Assembly (NCBI GenBank): GCA_002470565.1
Contig: DKMQ01000016.1
Location: forward strand, 7,274 to 12,431
DNA: 5,158 nt
Source: Oceanospirillaceae bacterium UBA7410
GTDB lineage: Bacteria > Pseudomonadota > Gammaproteobacteria > Pseudomonadales > Balneatricaceae
Direction of reading: 5' to 3'
Below, one piece after another: positions 5,045-5,158 of this stretch (its first letter is position 1; every line of letters starts with the position of its first letter). The position numbers and the translations under genes are program-made. The notes beneath the pieces are model-generated. The model saw nothing but the letters and a program-made list of their open reading frames with translations, did no database searches and was not told the origin of the DNA.

Positions 5045-5158
5045 TTATTTTATGCGCGCAACATAACGCGCTACTTTAGGGTTAAACCAAGTGAATGAAT
5101 ATTCAGCCAGCACGTTTTTTTGGCTATAGCTTTTGCGCTGAATAAATCCCCATATTTT
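5045..5158 (-). CDS. 3' end of an unidentified leftward gene (partial)
   Basis: The last 37 codons read KIWGFIQRKS at the window edge to KVARYVARIK, then TAA at 5047-5045. The rest lies beyond the window. The composition (Trp, Tyr, Phe, Asn-Pro and basic residues) and the placement 28 bases before the oxidoreductase start suggest a real gene in the same transcript. A second frame (5157-5071) is also open but reads less like protein. I do not recognise the family. Confidence 0.55.
   Translation of the reverse strand, partial: KIWGFIQRKSYSQKNVLAEYSFTWFNPKVARYVARIK

Noticed and set aside
5059..5070. A third GCGTTATGTT motif on the minus strand, like the attC-type junctions
   Set aside because: It lies inside the likely coding frame 5045-5158 (ARYVAR codons) and has no paired partner box nearby, so I treat it as chance.
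5071..5157. An alternative open minus-strand frame at the right edge, ending in TAG at 5073-5071
   Set aside because: The frame ending at 5045 is longer, reads more like protein and ends closer to the next gene start.

Overview
The window looks like a chromosomal stretch from a marine-type gammaproteobacterium, perhaps near the Alteromonadales. This rests on an SrmB-type DEAD-box helicase, moderate GC in the two conserved genes, and a more AT-rich middle section of poorly recognisable genes. The genus cannot be fixed from the sequence alone.

Layout, left to right. Bases 1-30 carry the first ten codons of a leftward gene whose start resembles the phosphoglucomutase/phosphomannomutase family. 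It is divergent from srmB (155-1423, +), and bases 31-154 between them must hold both promoters, though no convincing -35/-10 pair is visible. srmB ends at a strong hairpin (1431-1460) that it shares with the convergent GFA-family gene (1465-1878, -).

The stretch from about 1880 to 3500 is the accessory part. All its genes point left. In transcription order it holds an exported TPR protein (2788-3495), a start-less reading frame encoding a hydrophobic segment and a charged tail (2672-2833), an attC-like palindrome (2591-2662), a two-helix membrane protein (2117-2575), a second and better attC-like palindrome (2127-2184), a tiny possible ORF (2022-2099) and the GFA gene. One unknown ORF between two co-oriented attC-like sites is the layout of an integron gene cassette. 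No integrase is present, so this is at most a fragment of an integrase-less attC cluster. This is the most interesting hypothesis in the window and it is not proven.

Bases 3496-3915 are an AT-rich non-coding stretch with several inverted repeats and a Fur-box-like motif. Then come a Gfo/Idh/MocA oxidoreductase with a GTG start (3916-5016, -) and, 28 bases upstream of it, the 3' end of another leftward gene (5045-5158). These two probably form an operon. No rRNA, tRNA, CRISPR array or complete insertion sequence was seen.
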